In this document: piece by piece, positions 10,034-49,202 of the stretch
Numbering within the stretch: position 1 is the first letter of the stretch
How the letters are laid out: the number at the start of each line of letters is the position of its first letter
Origin: Corallium rubrum
Taxonomy: Eukaryota; Cnidaria; Anthozoa; Scleralcyonacea; Coralliidae
Length of the DNA: 64,000 nt
Direction of reading: 5' to 3'
Assembly (NCBI GenBank): GCA_964035015.1
Contig: OZ036005.1
Coordinates: 5,645,188 to 5,709,187 of the forward strand
Made by a program: the position numbers and the translations under genes
The notes under the pieces: model-generated
The model's input: the letters and a program-made list of their open reading frames with translations, nothing else
Database searches by the model: none
What the model was told of the DNA's origin: nothing

Positions 10034-10762
10034 GATACAAATATATTCCTTCTTGAGTTACAGAGTTTTGAATTGTATTAGTATAGATAATAGCATGATT
10101 TCGAGTGCAATTTGGAAAAAACATGCACAAGTGAGTTTTTCAAAGACTATCAAAATTGCTATTTGAGGTCTTTGAAAAACTCACGAGTGCGTGTTTTTTC
10201 AAAATTGCACTCGAAACCATGCTATTACTTATTAATAATATACATGAAAATATTAGACAAAATGTTCTTCCAGCTACGAAGTTACATACCACTCATCGCT
10301 CCACTTCTCGAAGCTTTAATGGTTGAAAACTGCTTCATTTTGTTCACTAAATACGTCAAACGTTTTACTCATAGCATCTAACCTCTTCTAGTCTTCTTGC
10401 AGGGCTTTTATGACAATATTAAAGCAAAATTCACTCTGTATTTCATCGAAATGTTCTTCGACAACTTTATGTTTTGGTCGCCATGTTGGATTTTCTCGTG
10501 AATGAAAAACCATCCTTCAAAATCCGCATTCCATTGGCTTTCTGGTAGTTTCCGGTTGTTTACTAGCCAATCAGAACGCTAATACTCATTGAAATTTGCA
10601 CTGTATTTCATTTTTCTGCACTGTATTACCTTGAAATTGCACTCCTCTCGACCAATCAGGATGCAGTAATTTTGTCATGTAGATGAGATCGGCGGCTGGC
10701 TTTCAGTCTAAAGTCGATACAAATATATTCCTTCCTGAGTTACAGAGTTTTGAATTGTATTA
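10034..10762. repeat. ~50-bp direct repeat flanking a MITE-bearing insertion
   Basis: AAGTCGATACAAATATATTCC...GAATTGTATTA occurs at 10034-10080 and again at 10712-10758. Between the copies is an inverted-repeat MITE and AT-rich sequence ending in the GATCGGCGGCTGGC block also seen near 1510. This looks like a segment inserted with, or causing, a local duplication. Confidence 0.55.
10088..10226. mobile_element. MITE, AATAGCATGATTTCGAG family
   Basis: Inverted arms with ends AATAGCATGATTTCGAGTGC and GCACTCGAAACCATGCTATT around GAGTTTTTCAAAGAC blocks. A second member lies at 48373-48532. Confidence 0.8.
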
Positions 10763-10797
10763 TTGCTGAAATCAGCATAATTTTCTAATTTCGTAAG

Positions 10798-11010
10798 CCC
10801 GGCATACACTGAAGCAAGTTTCCGAAACACATTTTCGAAAACGTTTCCGAAACTTGTTTCAAAAAATAGAACAGTGCTCTAATCAGGGAAACTTGGTTTC
10901 TGAAACAAATGCTTTTGGAAACTTTTCAACATACACTGGAAATGTTTGTTTCTGAAACCGTGTTTCGGTATAACTTGTTTCGGAAATTTTCCCTAGTGTA
11001 TGCCGAGTTT
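10798..11010. mobile_element. MITE, GGCATACACT family
   Basis: Ends CCCGGCATACACT and AGTGTATGCCGAG enclose repeated GTTTCNGAAAC motifs. A shortened copy in the opposite orientation lies at 63253-63440. Confidence 0.8.
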
Positions 11011-12547
11011 TATCACAACTGATGTGCAATCTGAAAACTGTGGTTGAACTACGCTAGCTTTGTACGAGCCTTTGTTTTCTCACTAATTTTTCGCCTTTTC
11101 TTTGCCAAACCTGTCCAAACGAAACAATCCTCCGCGAAGTGCCTTGAGCAAATACTTGTGTTTCGGTTACCGTAAAATGTTTCCCTTCATCTCTTCGTAT
11201 CGCATGAAACCACTTCTTGCGCAAAGTTTTCTCTTTCGTAAACTGGTAAAACGTTACAAATTTTGACACTGACTTCTCGCCACTCTGGTTTCCCCTGGAC
11301 TTGCATTGTGTAGTATCACTTCAGCTCTTTAATAACGCCATCTTGAATGTTTACATTTTTTGCATTTTTGCCCAATAGCCTCGTTTTCATTCTTGCGGCT
11401 GATGACGCGGTCAATAATCGGTATACAAAGTATGTAATATAAAGGGTTTTTTTCATATTTTTTTTCAAAGCTTAGCAAAGAAATATTTTACGTGCGTGGT
11501 GTTTCCACAAAACTTATTTATATTAGAATTTAAAATTATTTTTAAAACTTAATATTCGAGTTATATATTAGTGAGACAAAGCGCAGTAGATTGTTAATAT
11601 AATTTGATTTGATTTTCATATTACAAAATAGTTGTCTGAAGTTTATATGTTTGTAATAAAATTGCGAAACGTGAAATGGCCATTTTATCACTCGTGATTC
11701 GGGGGGGGGGGGGGGAGGGGCTGTACCAGGCCCCAAAATCCCGCCATCCCGACCAATTTTCCCTTCAAATCCCGTTATCCCACCATGCCGTTCTCGCCAT
11801 TTTTTTTCTGAAATTGTTTAAATGACAAGATTAATTCCGTGGTTTGGGAGAAACAATGTCAACAATAGGGTCAATAGGATACTGATAGGCAAATTGAGGG
11901 ATAACAGGGGAATGAAAGGTATAAGTGAAGCAATATATGATCTCTAAATATATCTCTAAATTTGTTGGGCATGATGGTTAATCTTTGACAGCACAAAAAA
12001 CAAAAAAAGAACACTAGAAATTTTGGTCACAAATCCCGTATCCCGCTAAAGCATGCACTTCTTTCCCGCATTACGCCATGATTTTTTTGTTTATCCCTCT
12101 TCCCGCGATGATACAAAATCCCGCTTCCCGCTTGATATTTTTCTTAAAATCCCGAATCCCACTTGAAATTTTGGCCTTTTCCGCCATCCCGCAAAACCGG
12201 AACAGGCCCCTCTTCGTGATCTAATAGATCAAACACGAGTTTGAGTGTTTCATCAGGGGTTCCAAACACGAGAAAATAAATGAAAACCGGGGACGTAGCC
12301 CTGAGGCTTTTATTGTTTTCGAGTGTTTGGCGTCCCCAGCTGTTCAGTGAAACATGCACGATGAACGAGTGTTTGATCTTGCTTCTCAAACGAGTATTCG
12401 CATCGCGATTTCCGGTGTTTTCTTCATTGAGTTTCAAAATGCAGATTAAGAAATGCGATCCAGTTCACTAGGAAGTTTCCTACAGGTTTTCATTGGGTAT
12501 CAATTCAAAACTCATGCATGTGATGTGGCATACTTTCATGTACTGTA
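11011..12547. other. No gene seen; G-run and CCCG-rich degenerate repeats
   Basis: Holds a poly-G tract (11701-11719) and 11750-12200, where ATCCCG-type words recur (CCCGTTATCCC, CCCGTATCCCGC, CCCGCTTCCCGC). ORFs here are short and repeat-like. No exon-like conserved peptide was recognised. Confidence 0.5.
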
Positions 12548-12954
12548 CAGGGGCGTCGGAAGCGGGGGGCCCGGGGGGGCCTGTTTACCTCACTTCTTTT
12601 TTTTGGGGGGGGTGCAAAAAAGGTTTGGGCCCCACTTTTTAACAAGGCCAGTAATAAACAAGGTCAGTAATAAAGTTATGATTAACAAAATCACTAACCC
12701 TAGCTAACCCCAGACTTTGAATAAAGATATAATAAAGAAATTTGAATGCAGATATTCAATGTCTGGAAAAGAGTTGTCTTTTGAGTATTATTATTACGTT
12801 TTTGTACCTTTAGAATTCTGTAAATCCTTGTCCTAAAATGCAGGAAATGCCATTTCAGAGACTCTAGATTTCAAAATTTTCTGGGGGAGTATCCCCCGGA
12901 CCCCCTAAAAATTTTCCCGCCCCCCCCACTTTTAGTGTCTCTCCGACGCCCCTG
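12548..12954. mobile_element. hAT-like MITE, CAGGGGCGTCGGA family, copy 1
   Basis: Termini CAGGGGCGTCGGA and CTCCGACGCCCCTG. The interior has G/C homopolymers near both ends and AATGCAGGAAATGCCATTTCAG near the right. Same family as 42620-43439. No clear target duplication remains. Confidence 0.75.
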
Positions 12955-13481
12955 AATGGTTATAACCATTTCAGTATCGCCATGGAAACGTGATCCATAT
13001 CCCCCCTCCCCCACGCACACCTTCATGAAACGGTCACGAAACTTTTCGAAGACGGTCTCCAAACTAAGTGGAATTTTTTAAAACGCCGTTTTCCGGCTGT
13101 TCTCATGTGAACGCGAATTTTCATAAAAACGGAGAAAAAAAGTTGCCTTTTCAAACGAAAACTGATACGTGTGAAAATATGAAAGTAAAAACAGTTTTAC
13201 CGCAATACATTGACATGAATATTTGTAGACACACAGATATTGTATTTTGAATGTTTCAATCATCATATTCTTTTGGAAAGAAACATAAAATAAATATTTT
13301 AATTTTTTAGTAAAAGTGCTTGTGGTTCTAAACGGTTTCCGTAGCAACAACATGATATATGCGCATAGTGGAGTGTACTTTTATGATAATTATTCTTGTG
13401 CAAAGTTTGGATTATTTCCACTTCATAGTTTCAGATATATTACTCATTTTGTACATCTTATTTTTGCCAGATTCCTCATTT

Positions 13482-14357
13482 CAGGCGCGCAACTAGGGAG
13501 GGTTGCATTGGGGGTTGGGGTGCCCTTTTTGTGGGTTGATGGGCCATATAGCAAGTCAGCGGTGACGTCAAGAATAATTATAATAATTAGAAGGCATACA
13601 TGAATTGAATGCATAATTAGAATTAGAATAGCAGATGGCAACTAGGATTATGTATTTGTGGCATTGTGTCTTTGGGTCTGTGTCTTTGGGTCTCTAGGTC
13701 TCTGGGTCTCTAGGTTTTTGGGTCTCTACTAGGTTTTTGGGTCTCTAGGTCTTTGGGTCTCTAGGTTTTTGGGTCTCTAGGTCTTTGGGTCAGAGCCCTC
13801 CATAGGTCTCTAGGTCTTTGGGTCTCTAGGTCTTTGGGTCTCTAGGTTTTTGGGTCTCTAGGTCTTTGGGTCTCTAGGTCTTTGGGTCTCTAGGTCTTTG
13901 GGTCTCTAGGTCTTTGGGTCTCTAGGTTTTTGGGTCTCTAGGTCTCTGGGTCTCTGGGTCTTTGGGTCTCTAGGTCTTTGAGAGACCCAAAGACCTAGAG
14001 ACCCAAAGACCTAGAGACTCAGAGACCTAGAGACCCAAAGACCTAGAGACCCAAACTCCCAAAGACCTAGAGACCTAGAGACCCAAAGACCTAGAGACCC
14101 AAAGACCTAGAGACCCAAAGACCTAGAGACCCAAAGACCTAGAGACCCAAAGGCCTAGAGACCTAGAGACCCAAAGACCTAGAGACCCTAGGAAATGCCG
14201 TTTCAGAGACCCAAAATTCAAAGGACCCCCTAGAATCTCTGCTTCCCATGCCACTGGCGTCTAGTCCCAAATTTTGTTTAAAATACTGCAGAACGACTTT
14301 GCCCTTTTTTGGCGTTCAACCCCTGGCTGCCCTCGCAATTTTCCAGTTGCGCCCCTG
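13482..14357. mobile_element. hAT-like element with 5-bp duplication CATTT
   Basis: Termini CAGGCGCGCAACTAGGG and TTCCAGTTGCGCCCCTG, with CATTT at 13477-13481 and 14358-14362. Most of the interior is an inverted minisatellite (13668-14188). No transposase; a non-autonomous element that has captured or grown a tandem array. Confidence 0.75.
13668..14188. repeat. Inverted minisatellite, GGTCTCTAGGTCTTTG
   Basis: A ~16-bp unit is tandemly repeated in one direction to about 13980, then continues as its reverse complement (AGACCCAAAGACCTAG) to 14188. The whole block can fold into one long hairpin. Confidence 0.92.
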
Positions 14358-14415
14358 CATTTGGCCGAAATTGTAGTTTACTAGTCTATGCTAGATTCAC
14401 GATTTTTTCGCTTAG

Positions 14416-14552
14416 GCTATGTGCACACGGTAACGTTTCCGAGCGTTTTTGTATTGTTTACTGTCCTCAAGGGAATCGAGAACAATCAGCTCATTACTTC
14501 TTGAAACAATACGAAAACGCTTGGAAACGTTACCGTGTGCACATATACGTAA
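14416..14552. mobile_element. MITE with TA-type ends
   Basis: Inverted ends TGTGCACACGGTAACGTTTCC and its complement, flanked by TA on both sides, ~137 bp. It lies ~210 bp before the calcineurin start codon. Confidence 0.75.
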
Positions 14553-14764
14553 ATTACCCCCGTCTGGAGTTCGCGCATGAGCATTGGTACACTTTCAGAG
14601 GATTAGAATCTTATGTTGTGGTTTTGGTTGTGCCGAAATATGACGGACTGTGACAACGAAAGGGAGGGTCGAAGGTGTTTGGTATAATCCGTTCCATCCC
14701 GGTCAAATTGGTCGTTGATTTGCCATTAAACCCACTATTTTAGGTGGGCAAAATACTCTTGAAT

Positions 14765-41923
<27,159 letters not shown>

Positions 41924-42282
41924 ACCGACTTTGGATGGCTACTACATACGACGGAGAAAAAAAAACAACTCACATTTTCTGGCCTTGGTCTAAGTAAACC
42001 TTTTTAACAGTTGTTTCATGTCCGTCCCACCAGGAAAGATTTGTTTGATAGAAGTATATAAATTATTCAAATTTTTACAAGGCAAACGATTGGCCGATCA
42101 TTTTCTGTCAACTTGAGAATCGATCTTGTCCACGAGAGACTCTAAGGGCCTGTTTATATGATGTCCCTGTTGCCCGGGAAAAATTTCATCCTGGGACATC
42201 CCGGTATACTGGGATCATATAAACTGGCCTAAAAGGTCTGATTATGATTTTGCCTTGTGAAAGATGGACCATTTTTGGATTT

Positions 42283-42288
42283 ATTAAA
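42283..42288 (+). terminator. Possible poly(A) signal ATTAAA for calcineurin A
   Basis: Variant hexamer ATTAAA 360 bp after the stop; no canonical AATAAA was noticed before it. Tentative. Confidence 0.25.
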
Positions 42289-42619
42289 CAAGGACAATTT
42301 TTAGCTCTGAATACTATTCTATTGTACTGTAATTTTACCAATTCGGAAACTTAAATGTTTAAGACCACATTACAGTTCGTTCTAACGTTGTAAAATTTAT
42401 TTACATGTACTGTATTCTTGACACTGATGCAGAAACTCAACTACTTTATTTATTAGTAACCCCCCATGAATTAATATGGTTCAATATAAATTGAATTTTT
42501 TCCTCCGTATTCTTCGATAGATGTCAGATTTGAATTTGTACCTTGAAACACAATTTGATCATTTGATGTTTTCATGATATGCTGTAGTTGTGAGGACTTG
42601 CTGAACAAGTAGTCTAGCT

Positions 42620-43439
42620 CAGGGACGTCGGAAGAAGTGGGGCCTTGCCCCCCCTTTTTTTTTTTGGGGGGGGGGCAGAATGTGTTTGCCTCCCCCCCCC
42701 ACCCCCATCCCCATCCCCACCCCCACCCCCCACTTTTTAACAAGGCCAGTAATAAAGTTATGATTAACAAAATCAACAAGAAAACAATTTTTTATACATA
42801 CCATATATTTTATACATTGAATTATGTTTTCAAATGTGCCTATTGTAAGCCTAACCCAACACAATACACTAACCCTAGCTAACCCACGACTTAGAATAAA
42901 GACATAATAAAGTAGTAGTAGAATTTATTATCTTTCCCACAAAGGGGCTTTTCAAAGATAATTACAAAGGATCAATACAATATTACAAAATTAAAAATCA
43001 ACTAAAATTAATTAGATCTATATGTACACTAGAAAGAGTATGATAAATTTAATTTGCTAAAAAGTCATTTAGAAGTTTATTTCGAAGGCTTCTCTTAAAA
43101 TTCGAAACATTAGGACAAAGTTTAAAATTTGACTCTAGAGAATTCCACAAGCTTACAGTTCGATAATAAAATGTCCTTTGGAAATAATAAAGAAATTTGA
43201 ATGCAGATATTCAATGTCCGGACAAGTGTAGTCTCCTTCGCAGAATTTAAGGAAAAGTGTTGTCTTTTGAGTATTTTATGACGTTTTTGGACCTTTAGAA
43301 TTCTGTAAATCCTTGTCCTAAAATGCAGGAAATGGCATTTCAGACTCTAGATTTCAAAATTTCCCGGGGGAGCATGCCCCTGGATCCCCCTAAAAATGTT
43401 GCCCCCCTCCCCACTTTTAGTGTCGCTCCGACGCCCCTG
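42620..43439. mobile_element. hAT-like MITE, CAGGGGCGTCGGA family, copy 2
   Basis: Ends CAGGGACGTCGGAAG and CTCCGACGCCCCTG; co-linear with 12548-12954 apart from the retrotransposon piece at 42913-43183 and a longer G/C tract (42650-42735). Confidence 0.75.
42913..43183 (-). mobile_element. 5'-truncated non-LTR retrotransposon (L2/CR1-like)
   Basis: The minus strand encodes a reverse-transcriptase C-terminus (FYYRTVSLWNSLE, then NFKRSLRNKLLNDFLAN and stop) plus a short 3' UTR. ATAATAAAG at 42904-42912 and 43184-43192 is the 9-bp duplication. MITE copy 1 reads straight through at 12727-12743. Confidence 0.88.
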
Positions 43440-43544
43440 ATTTTCAATTTTGCTTTTGAATTATTTTCAATTCCGTTTGTCTTAGCTTTTGTATATGTTG
43501 AATAGAATTCAAAAGGCTTAAAATGACGTACTCTGCACTTATTA

Positions 43545-43790
43545 CAGTTGATTTCATATTTTCCGCTTTGTGTTGCGAAATTCGTTGGGAAGTTTAAATA
43601 TTCGTTCGAAGGTTCGGAACTGTGTTGCTAAGGTTGAAAAATTATCCAATCATGAGCTTTGTCCAAAGCTTACAAATTGATTGGAAAGTTTTTCAACCTT
43701 GGCAACATAATTCCGACCTTCCCAACGAATATCTAAACTTCCAAACGAATTTCACAATGCGAAAAAGTAATGTGAAATCAACTGTCAAAA
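43545..43790. mobile_element. Palindromic MITE
   Basis: Inverted ends CAGTTGATTTCATATTTTCC and GTGAAATCAACTG; inner TTCGTTGGGAAGTTTAAATA and complement. Confidence 0.8.
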
Positions 43791-44055
43791 GGTCCAGTCC
43801 GCCAGCGGGTTATTAGAGCTGTTTTTAGAAAAAGAAAACGAGCCATGCCGCTCCCCAGGCTGGCTCACGAGACCCACACATGTACCAAAATTGAGCGCAG
43901 TCAAGCATTTCTACATGGAGAATCGTGTGGTCAGATTTTTGTTAATTTCTCGTCCAAATTTCTAACCAAAATTGAGTGGGTTGGTTCCTTGGTCTATGAT
44001 CAATCTTTCCACAGCCTTTCATGAAAACCTGTACCGTATTTTGTGAGATATCCTG

Positions 44056-44932
<877 letters not shown>

Positions 44933-44978
44933 AGAGGTGAACATAAACTCTTGGCGAAGGTAATTCAAGTTTGTTTAA

Positions 44979-45503
44979 AGGGATATGGCAATAAAAATTA
45001 TTTTTGTCCAATTTGTAAGAATATGTAGAAAAGTTAGAAAGTACGTTTACAGATTTTCATTAGCTGGCTTACTTTTTCAGATATTTGCGAACAAAAACAC
45101 AAGCCGTCCGCCATCTTGTTTCACAATTAGATCTAATTAAGTGACGTCACAAGCAGGGTAAACATTGTAAAAATTGCAGTCAGTAGCGAAATGTCAGCTA
45201 AAATTCTTTTACATTGTTAGAGTTTCAATTTGAAATATATCAGATCAAAATACTTAAGATTTTGCATTAAAATACCTAGGAAATTAAGAAATGTTTAGAC
45301 AAATTTTACCCTGCTTGTGACGTCATGCATATCTGACGATAGATATGCATATCCAAAATGGCGGATGGCGAGCGTATTCGTACGCAAATAATGCCGAATT
45401 TCTTAAAAAATAAAAGATCTAATGAAAATTTGTAAACGCACTTCATAACTATTCTTGATGTTCTTACAAATTAGACAAAAATAATTTTTATTGCCATATC
45501 CCT
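44979..45503. mobile_element. MITE with TTAA target (piggyBac/Kolobok-like)
   Basis: Ends AGGGATATGGCAATAAAAAT and ATTTTTATTGCCATATCCCT, with TTAA at 44975-44978 and 45504-45507. 525 bp, no ORF. TTAA targeting is shared by piggyBac and Kolobok, so the superfamily stays open. Confidence 0.9.
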
Positions 45504-45581
45504 TTAATTTGAAAGAACTTGTAAAGTGATAAAGGAAGACCTTTTACAACTTTTCCTCATTCTTCGTAGTCGAGATATATT

Positions 45582-45919
45582 TAACAATTATTCGCGGAAG
45601 GCGAGGTGAATATCAGTGATTAGTATAAATACACAGGTGATTTTAGAAAGTCGCGCGCGCTGATTGGTCGAGCTACTTCGGATTAATTATCGATAATCAC
45701 CTACAGCGTTTATTCAAAATGGCCGCCAGCCAAGTTGTCAATGCAACAGACGAGGAAATTAACAATTTTAAGGAAAATGTTGTTCCTAAAAGTACGGAAA
45801 TGTGTATTTATACTAAAACAATTATTCGCCTCAGGCTCAGTGAATATCGGCGAATAATAACCTCGACTTCGTCTCGGTTATACACCGATATTCACCTCGC
45901 CTTCGGCGAATAATTGTTA
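45582..45919. mobile_element. MITE, TAACAATTATTCGC ends
   Basis: Inverted ends TAACAATTATTCGCGGAAGG and CGGCGAATAATTGTTA. Contains CGCGCGCTGATTGGTCGAG and a small ORF starting MAASQ that is not conserved in the other copies. Related pieces: 45928-46120 (inverted, adjacent) and 25075-25310. Confidence 0.8.
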
Positions 45920-46257
45920 CATAATAACCGAGACGAGGTCGAGGTTATTTTTCACTAATATTCACTGAGGTGAATAACTGTTTTAGTATAAATACACATT
46001 TTCGTACTTTAGGAGAAACATTTTCTTTAAAATTGTTAATTTAATTTCCTCAATCAGTTGCATTGACAAATTGGCTGCATGGCGGCCATTTTGTATAAAC
46101 GTCCGAACATCCGGTTTGACTGTAAAACTTTTGGACAGAAGATGCTGTACCCTGATTATGACGTCAGAGACCATGCATCTCATTTACATATCAAACAAAC
46201 TCCAGGCTCTTTCCACAGCTTGCTGCGAGTACTTGTATCTCATGTATCACTTGTATC

Positions 46258-46607
46258 CACTGATCTCAAATAATAGACTCATTATACTGATAGAGCATCT
46301 ATTGTTTCGCGCGTTGCAAAAATTGAAGTCGGAAGTGAGGCTAAAAATCTCGCGGCGGTCATATCCGGTGGGACCCACAATATTGCTGAATCATAGTTTT
46401 CGCCTCTGGTTTTCGCTTTAAATGATCGGGTTTTTAACGAAAACCAGCTAAATTTTTGTGACATGTCTCTGTCGCTATGGGAGAACTTAAAAGTGGCTGT
46501 ATGAAAACCAAGTGGGTCCCACCTGAAATGGCCGCCGCTAATTTATTCCGACTTCACAGCGAGCACCGGATGCTCTATCCAGTATAATGAGTCTATTGAG
46601 ATCAGTG
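46258..46607. mobile_element. hAT-like MITE, 8-bp duplication CTTGTATC
   Basis: Ends CACTGATCTCAAATAATAGA and TCTATTGAGATCAGTG; CTTGTATC at 46250-46257 and 46608-46615. The terminal decamer CACTGATCTC equals that of the elements in calcineurin intron 11. Confidence 0.92.
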
Positions 46608-46799
46608 CTTGTATCTCACGAGTTGTTTTTAATTAGATGCAAACACTCGCAGCGAGCTCGAAGCTGGTTTTCGCGATGGCTGGAAAAGAGCCTTGAAATA
46701 TCTCAAAAATGAAGAAAGATACGGGGAAGTTGCACCAGGAAGTCTTGATTTATATTGCCAAGACCTGGGGGAGTATACATATTTTATAGAATATTTAGA

Positions 46800-47061
46800 C
46801 TCACCATCAAAATTGTAATACATCATCTTTTGCAAAAATGTTATCTTCATGGACTTTTTTGCGCTTAAAGTTGACCGTGAGAAAAAACCCACTGGGTCTA
46901 GTTACTGGAAGTGACGACAAATTGGGAACCCTGGGCGATCTAACTTTGGTAAAACAACCGATCTGTCATCACTTCCTGTAACTCAAGTTTGGATTTTACG
47001 CAAAAAAGTTTATGAAGATGAAATTTTTGCAAAATAAGATACATCACAATTTTGATCAGGA
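46800..47061. mobile_element. Fold-back element
   Basis: Inverted arms (ACCATCAAAATTGTAATACA and GATACATCACAATTTTGATC) with TTTTTTGCG / GCAAAAAAG inside. No ORF. Confidence 0.7.
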
Positions 47062-47499
47062 AGGTATGAATGATATGGTGGATTGCAATCAATCCTCTAA
47101 GATTTAGAGGACAAAGACACGGCAGCCATGTTGGTTAGACGTTTCGTGCAAGTGTATACTGACACAGGCAAAAGTGGCCTATAAAACGAAACTTAACTCT
47201 GCTTTATTTGATCAAAGAAAACTTAGTGACAGAGTAACTGGCATCTTTTCAGTTTTTCGTTGTTGGGATATTTCAGGTTGTTAAACATCTTGAGTGCAAT
47301 GCTCTGACCATCGCGAGTTCTGTATATATAATAAGGTGGTAATGCCAGGAGAGAATTGGTTATATTATAAGTAATATTGGGCATTTCACTCGATTACATA
47401 GCGTGTTCTAAGGATTTTGGGTGAAGGAAAATTCGAGTGTAGAATATATACATTTTAAGACCAAACCGGACCAGTTGTGAAAAATGCAAACTACACAGG

Positions 47500-47569
47500 C
47501 CTCCCGGCAGGAATTGAACCCACGACCTTGCGATGAGTGCAATGCTCTGACCACTGAGCCACGGAGGGC
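47500..47569 (-). mobile_element. tRNA-like SINE head (Met-tRNA-like)
   Basis: Minus strand reads GCCCTCCGTGGCTCAGTGG, then AGAGC, CTCAT in the anticodon region and GGTCGTGGGTTCAATTCC. The acceptor ends nearly pair but the anticodon stem is poor. It runs into a non-tRNA body to the left (about 47395), so a SINE or tRNA pseudogene is likelier than a working tRNA. Confidence 0.65.
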
Positions 47570-47641
47570 GTTGCCGAGAGCTTGATGCAAACACAAAAGA
47601 GATTTTGGGAGAATTTGGATGTTGATGTGAAAAATAGTGTT

Positions 47642-47808
47642 ACCGTCATTTCCAACTGACTTTTCACGCAAATCGTCGGAAGTTCGTTTGGAAGTTCAAA
47701 GTTCGTTTCGAACTACGCATTTGATTGGCTGCTAGGAACCAAGCAACCAATCAAAACGAACTACGAACTTCCGAAGATTTGGGTGAAAAGTGAGTTGGAA
47801 ATGACTGT
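47642..47808. mobile_element. Palindromic MITE
   Basis: Inverted ends CAGTCATTTCCAACTCACTT-type (left copy GTCATTTCCAACTGAC) enclosing AACTTCCGAAGATTTG and complement. Confidence 0.8.
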
Positions 47809-48049
47809 AAGTGAGAGTAACTAAGTTTGTGAAATTCATTACTAATTCATGAGTTTTGCAGCCAATCCAATTTCAGAAATTACGTCACATGTATACCCCT
47901 GTAAACCCCATACAAACTAAAACCAATGATGCTAATTAGTTACAACCACTAGTGGATGTATACTCTTCTGATACAACCACTAGTGCTTGTAATAATTAGC
48001 ATCTCAATATCCCCAAGGGATTTTTACTATTCATTCATTTCACAAGTTG

Positions 48050-48150
48050 TTTACAACACTGGCGTCCTTATTGTATTGAATATACAATCACTCGCCTTCG
48101 GCTCGTGATTGTATATTCAATACAACACGGCCGCTCGTGTTGTAAACATT
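48050..48150. mobile_element. Short palindromic repeat
   Basis: TTGTTTACAACAC and complement at the ends, TTGTATTGAATATACAATCA and complement near the centre. Confidence 0.75.
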
Positions 48151-48372
48151 ACTAATAATATACATGAAAAAATTTCTCAATTGGAGTGCAATTTTAGTGT
48201 AATTCAGTGCAGAAAAATGAAATACGGTGCAAATTTTGTAATTTTTTAAACTTGCACAAAAATAATTTTTTACTAGAAAAAAAGTTCTTCTTTAATCATT
48301 AAATTTTTCATGTATGTTATTTGAACAAAGTATTTTGATTAGAAAGATTCTCTTTATGATAAATTTTTTCAT

Positions 48373-48532
48373 GTATATTATTAATAAGTAATAGCATGAT
48401 TTCTCGTGCAATTTGAAAAAAACACGCACTCGTGAGTTTTTCAAAGACCTCAATTGCAATTTTGATACATGTAGTCTGAAAAACTCACTCGTGCCTGTTT
48501 TTTCCAAATTGCACTCAAAACCATGCTATTAC
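48373..48532. mobile_element. MITE, AATAGCATGATTTC family, copy 2
   Basis: Ends AATAGCATGATTTCTCGTGC and GCACTCAAAACCATGCTATT; the counterpart is 10088-10226. Confidence 0.82.
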
Positions 48533-48540
48533 CTATACGA

Positions 48541-49202
48541 ACTCTGAATTTACTATAACATACTTTCAAATTCTCTTAAACTCACTTTATAAAAGTGTTT
48601 GCATCCAGTTATAAACACACTTGGTATCTACTAGGCTGAGAGCCGGCTCTTGGGTAGGAGTGGGAGAGCTGGCTCGCAGGCTAGGAATCTATTTCTTTTA
48701 AATCGAACCAAAAATTAAAAATTATGTTTACAATCTGACCAGTAGCCTCCCATGAACACTACAACTAATGTGAACCAACCAACCAATCAGTGTTTAAAAG
48801 GCAACTTATTTTATAATTTATTAATAATATTTATATTTATATTGCCTTATATAGTATAAATACATTAGCTTTGAAAGCCAGACCAAAAACCCAATGTTCA
48901 GCTGTTCATAGACCACCATTAATAAACTCAACTGGAGTAAAAATATCAATTTAACTTAGAACAGTTTTAACTTAATAATAATATATATAATTTATATAAT
49001 ATATTTATATAATACATATGGCCAATGAAATATAATATTTACTTACATTTTTGCTTACTTATATAATTTTATGATAAACTATATAACATTATAAATAACT
49101 TTTAATGTTAAACGTACAAACTAATTTTTAACTTAATTTAATTGTTGCCATGTGAATATTAGTTACCAGTACATATGTGGCAGTAATAATTAGCCAAGCT
49201 GA
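48541..49202. other. AT-rich 3' flank of the DUF3504 gene; nothing else seen
   Basis: Very A/T-rich (48810-49140 has many TATAAT/TTAATA words). Holds the likely 3' UTR of the minus-strand gene; no clear poly(A) signal could be picked among the A/T runs. Confidence 0.5.

Noticed and set aside
45719..45913. 64-codon ORF starting MAASQVVNAT
   Set aside because: Internal to a MITE family; other copies do not keep the frame.
47500..47569. Functional tRNA gene on the minus strand
   Set aside because: Box A and B are present but the anticodon arm pairs poorly and the sequence continues into a repeat body; SINE or pseudogene.
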